Below the pieces are notes generated by a model. The model was not told the DNA's origin. It ran no database searches and saw only the letters and a list, made by a program, of their open reading frames with translations. The position numbers were made by a program, and so were the translations under genes. A DNA stretch of 9,315 nt from Phascolarctobacterium sp. (GTDB lineage Bacteria > Bacillota > Negativicutes > Acidaminococcales > Acidaminococcaceae): assembly GCA_016302525.1 (NCBI GenBank), contig JAEDNJ010000054.1:1-9315 (forward strand), written 5' to 3'. Shown here piece after piece: positions 8,000-9,315 of this stretch (the first letter of the stretch is position 1; each line of letters starts with the position of its first letter).

Positions 8000-8006
8000 C
8001 CTCCTT
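8000..8006 (-). promoter_or_regulatory. Ribosome binding site of yybS
   Basis: AAGGAGG on the minus strand lies 5 bases before the ATG at 7994. It is a near-perfect Shine-Dalgarno sequence and decides the start over the in-frame TTG at 8048. Confidence 0.85.
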
Positions 8007-8058
8007 GAGAACAACAAGCTCTCTTTTGGCAATTCTTTTCAAGGGCAAACTAGCCTAG

Positions 8059-8086
8059 ATTATATTATTATAACACAAAATGCAAA
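8059..8086 (-). promoter_or_regulatory. Probable promoter of the yybS-gdpP-rplI-dnaB operon
   Basis: On the minus strand TTTGCA (8081-8086, 4/6) is followed by a 16-base spacer and a perfect TATAAT (8059-8064). A second TATAAT lies at 8067-8072 but has no good -35 at the right distance. Transcription would start near 8052, giving a leader of about 58 bases before yybS. The repeat array begins about 50 bases upstream of this promoter. Confidence 0.65.
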
Positions 8087-8135
8087 ATAAATACCACAAA
8101 AGTTAGCCATTATCTAGAAAATTATGCTAAAATAT

Positions 8136-8352
8136 TGAGTAAAGATGATGATACTGCTTCACCTAGATTACAGCGATCAAAGTAAAGCTATAGATAACGC
8201 TTTACCTAAATTCATATAAAACGAAGCATAGATAAAGTTAATCCTTTACCTATATTTATATAAATCATAAAGTAGTTGACGATACTGCTTTATCTAAATT
8301 ACATTAATCAAAGTAAAGATAACGATAATACTTTACCTAAATTATAGAAAAC
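8136..8352. repeat. Array of five degenerate 43-44 bp direct repeats with internal inverted repeats
   Basis: The intergenic region between yybS and gluQ is AT-rich and consists mainly of this array. The core CTTYAYCTANATT occurs five times, starting at 8157, 8200, 8244, 8288 and 8331, so the spacing is 43, 44, 44 and 43. The 21 bases before each core also align, with consensus AAAGTAAAGATAACGATAMTG; positions 3, 8, 9, 11, 15, 17 and 18 of that block are the same in all five units. Within each unit a GTAAAG-like arm faces the CTTTAC of the core. Units 1-2 match units 4-5 at a constant offset of 131 bases with no gaps. The array lies between two divergent genes, so it may be an operator or protein-binding array, but no function can be read from sequence alone. 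Apart from this array and the promoters listed, 8049-8368 holds no gene I can support. Confidence 0.85.
8276..8305 (+). promoter_or_regulatory. Possible promoter of gluQ inside the repeat array
   Basis: TTGACG (8276-8281, 5/6) is followed by an 18-base spacer and TACATT (8300-8305, 4/6). An alternative -10, GATAAT at 8324-8329 (5/6), has no convincing -35. Either would place the last repeat unit in or next to the gluQ leader or start site. Neither is strong. Confidence 0.3.
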
Positions 8353-8368
8353 GAAGGAATGGATAGCT

Positions 8369-9315
8369 ATGACAAAAAAGCTTAAAGGTCGCTTTGCCCC
8401 CACTCCCAGCGGCTTTATCCACCTGGGCAATGCCTTCTGCACCCTTCTAGCCTGGCTCAATGCTAAGTCGCAGGGAGGCAGCATTGTCCTGCGCATTGAG
8501 GATTTAGATCCAGTGCGCTGTTCGCGTGACAAGGCAGATAGACTAGCCAAGGACCTGGAATGGCTGGGCCTTTATTGGGACGAGGGCGCCTATATGGAGG
8601 GCTCGGCAATGAGCTACTTTCAAAGCGAGCGCTCCGAAATCTACGCCGCTTATTTCGAGCAGCTTTATGCACAGGGCGACATTTACCCCTGCTTTTGCAG
8701 CCGCAATGAGCTGCACGCTGCCAACGCCCCGCATTTAAGTGATGGCCGCTTTATCTATGCCGGCACCTGCTACGGCCTGTCGCCAGAGGCACGCCTACGC
8801 AAGGAAATGGAGCGTAGACCCGCCTATCGCCTACACGTGCCTAACCAGCTAGTGGAGTTCGAGGATCTGCTCTATGGTAAACAGGGCTTTAATCTGGCCA
8901 CAGAAAACGGGGATTTTATCGTGCGCCGCAGTGACGGCGTTTATGCTTATCAACTGGCCGTGAGCATTGATGATGCCCTCATGGGCATTACCGAGGTTGT
9001 GCGTGGCTGGGACCTGCTCGGCTCCACACCGCTGCAAATCTATTTACACAGGCTCCTGGGCTTTGAGCCGCCCCAATATATGCACATTCCCCTGCTCGTA
9101 GCCCCTGATGGCCGCCGCCTCGCCAAGCGTGACCAGGACCTCGACCTAGAGCTCATCCGTAAGCACTATGGCAGCTCTGAGCCGCTTATAGGCTATTTAG
9201 CCTGCCTGGCAGGGCAACTAGAGCGACCTGAGCCCATCACCGCGCAGGAGCTTTTAAAGCTCTATACCCCTGCAAAAATTCCCCGACACAATATTGTTGT
9301 GCCCAAGCAATTACC
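8369..9315 (+). CDS. gluQ: Glutamyl-Q tRNA(Asp) synthetase, 3' end cut by the window
   Basis: GluQ (GluQRS, YadB) activates glutamate and attaches it to queuosine at position 34 of tRNA(Asp). It resembles the catalytic half of glutamyl-tRNA synthetase without the anticodon-binding domain. The visible 315 residues begin with KGRFAPTPSGFIHLGN (6-21), which holds the class I HIGH-type motif H-L-G-N at 18-21. LRIEDLDP (41-48) is the conserved active-site strand. C108 and C110 (CFC) with Y130 and C134 (YAGTC) match the C-x-C...Y-x3-C zinc site of GluQ. RRLAKRD (249-255) is the KMSKS-type loop. Family members are about 300 residues, so little is missing and no stop is reached. The start has AAGGA 10 bases upstream; an earlier ATG at 8359 is out of frame and stops after 8 codons. 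The gene diverges from yybS. Its coding strand is C-rich, unlike the minus-strand genes. A truncated general GluRS is less likely given the zinc pattern. Confidence 0.9.
   Translation, partial: MTKKLKGRFAPTPSGFIHLGNAFCTLLAWLNAKSQGGSIVLRIEDLDPVRCSRDKADRLAKDLEWLGLYWDEGAYMEGSAMSYFQSERSEIYAAYFEQLYAQGDIYPCFCSRNELHAANAPHLSDGRFIYAGTCYGLSPEARLRKEMERRPAYRLHVPNQLVEFEDLLYGKQGFNLATENGDFIVRRSDGVYAYQLAVSIDDALMGITEVVRGWDLLGSTPLQIYLHRLLGFEPPQYMHIPLLVAPDGRRLAKRDQDLDLELIRKHYGSSEPLIGYLACLAGQLERPEPITAQELLKLYTPAKIPRHNIVVPKQL

Noticed and set aside
8136..8352. CRISPR array
   Set aside because: The units are continuous, degenerate along their whole length and lack unique spacers. No cas gene is near.
8310..8368. 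PreQ1 riboswitch or T-box upstream of gluQ, expected from its link to queuosine and tRNA
   Set aside because: There is no T-box sequence, no specifier stem and no preQ1 stem-loop with a matching A-rich tail. The bases belong to the last repeat unit and the ribosome binding site.
8415..8423. TTATCCACC, one base from a DnaA box
   Set aside because: It is a single copy inside the gluQ HIGH-motif coding sequence, where the protein explains the bases. No cluster of DnaA boxes accompanies it.

Overview
The window looks like a chromosomal core region of a Bacillota (Firmicutes) bacterium, most plausibly a Negativicutes member such as the Acidaminococcaceae. That placement is inference. It rests on the yybS-gdpP-rplI-dnaB gene order, which is typical of Bacillota near oriC, on a full-length GdpP, and on a GluQ-type synthetase next door. 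No phage, transposon, CRISPR or rRNA/tRNA gene is visible.

Layout, left to right. Bases 1-186 hold a perfect consensus sigma-70-type promoter firing leftward out of the window, and the terminator of the minus-strand purine genes. From 187 to 7994 six genes lie on the minus strand. In transcription order they are yybS (membrane protein, DUF2232), gdpP (cyclic-di-AMP phosphodiesterase), rplI (ribosomal protein L9), dnaB (replicative helicase), then purB and purA (adenylosuccinate lyase and synthetase). The first four form one operon with its own promoter at 8059-8086; it ends at a strong intrinsic terminator after dnaB (2974-3006). purB-purA then have their own promoter (2903-2931) and a shared terminator (114-148). 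PurA and PurB together convert IMP to AMP; PurB also acts earlier, in IMP synthesis.

Bases 7995-8368 are a divergent intergenic region. Its centre (8136-8352) is an AT-rich array of five degenerate units spaced 43, 44, 44 and 43 bp, each able to form a small inverted repeat. I cannot match it to a known element, and it is the most interesting signal here. To its right, on the plus strand, lies gluQ (glutamyl-queuosine tRNA(Asp) synthetase), cut by the window end after 315 codons. gluQ is C-rich on its coding strand while the minus-strand operon is G-rich on its own. This suggests that gluQ lies on the lagging strand and that the replication fork enters from the right.

Most of the window is ordinary housekeeping sequence. 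The parts worth a second look are the phased repeat array, the outward promoter at the left edge, and the operon boundaries.
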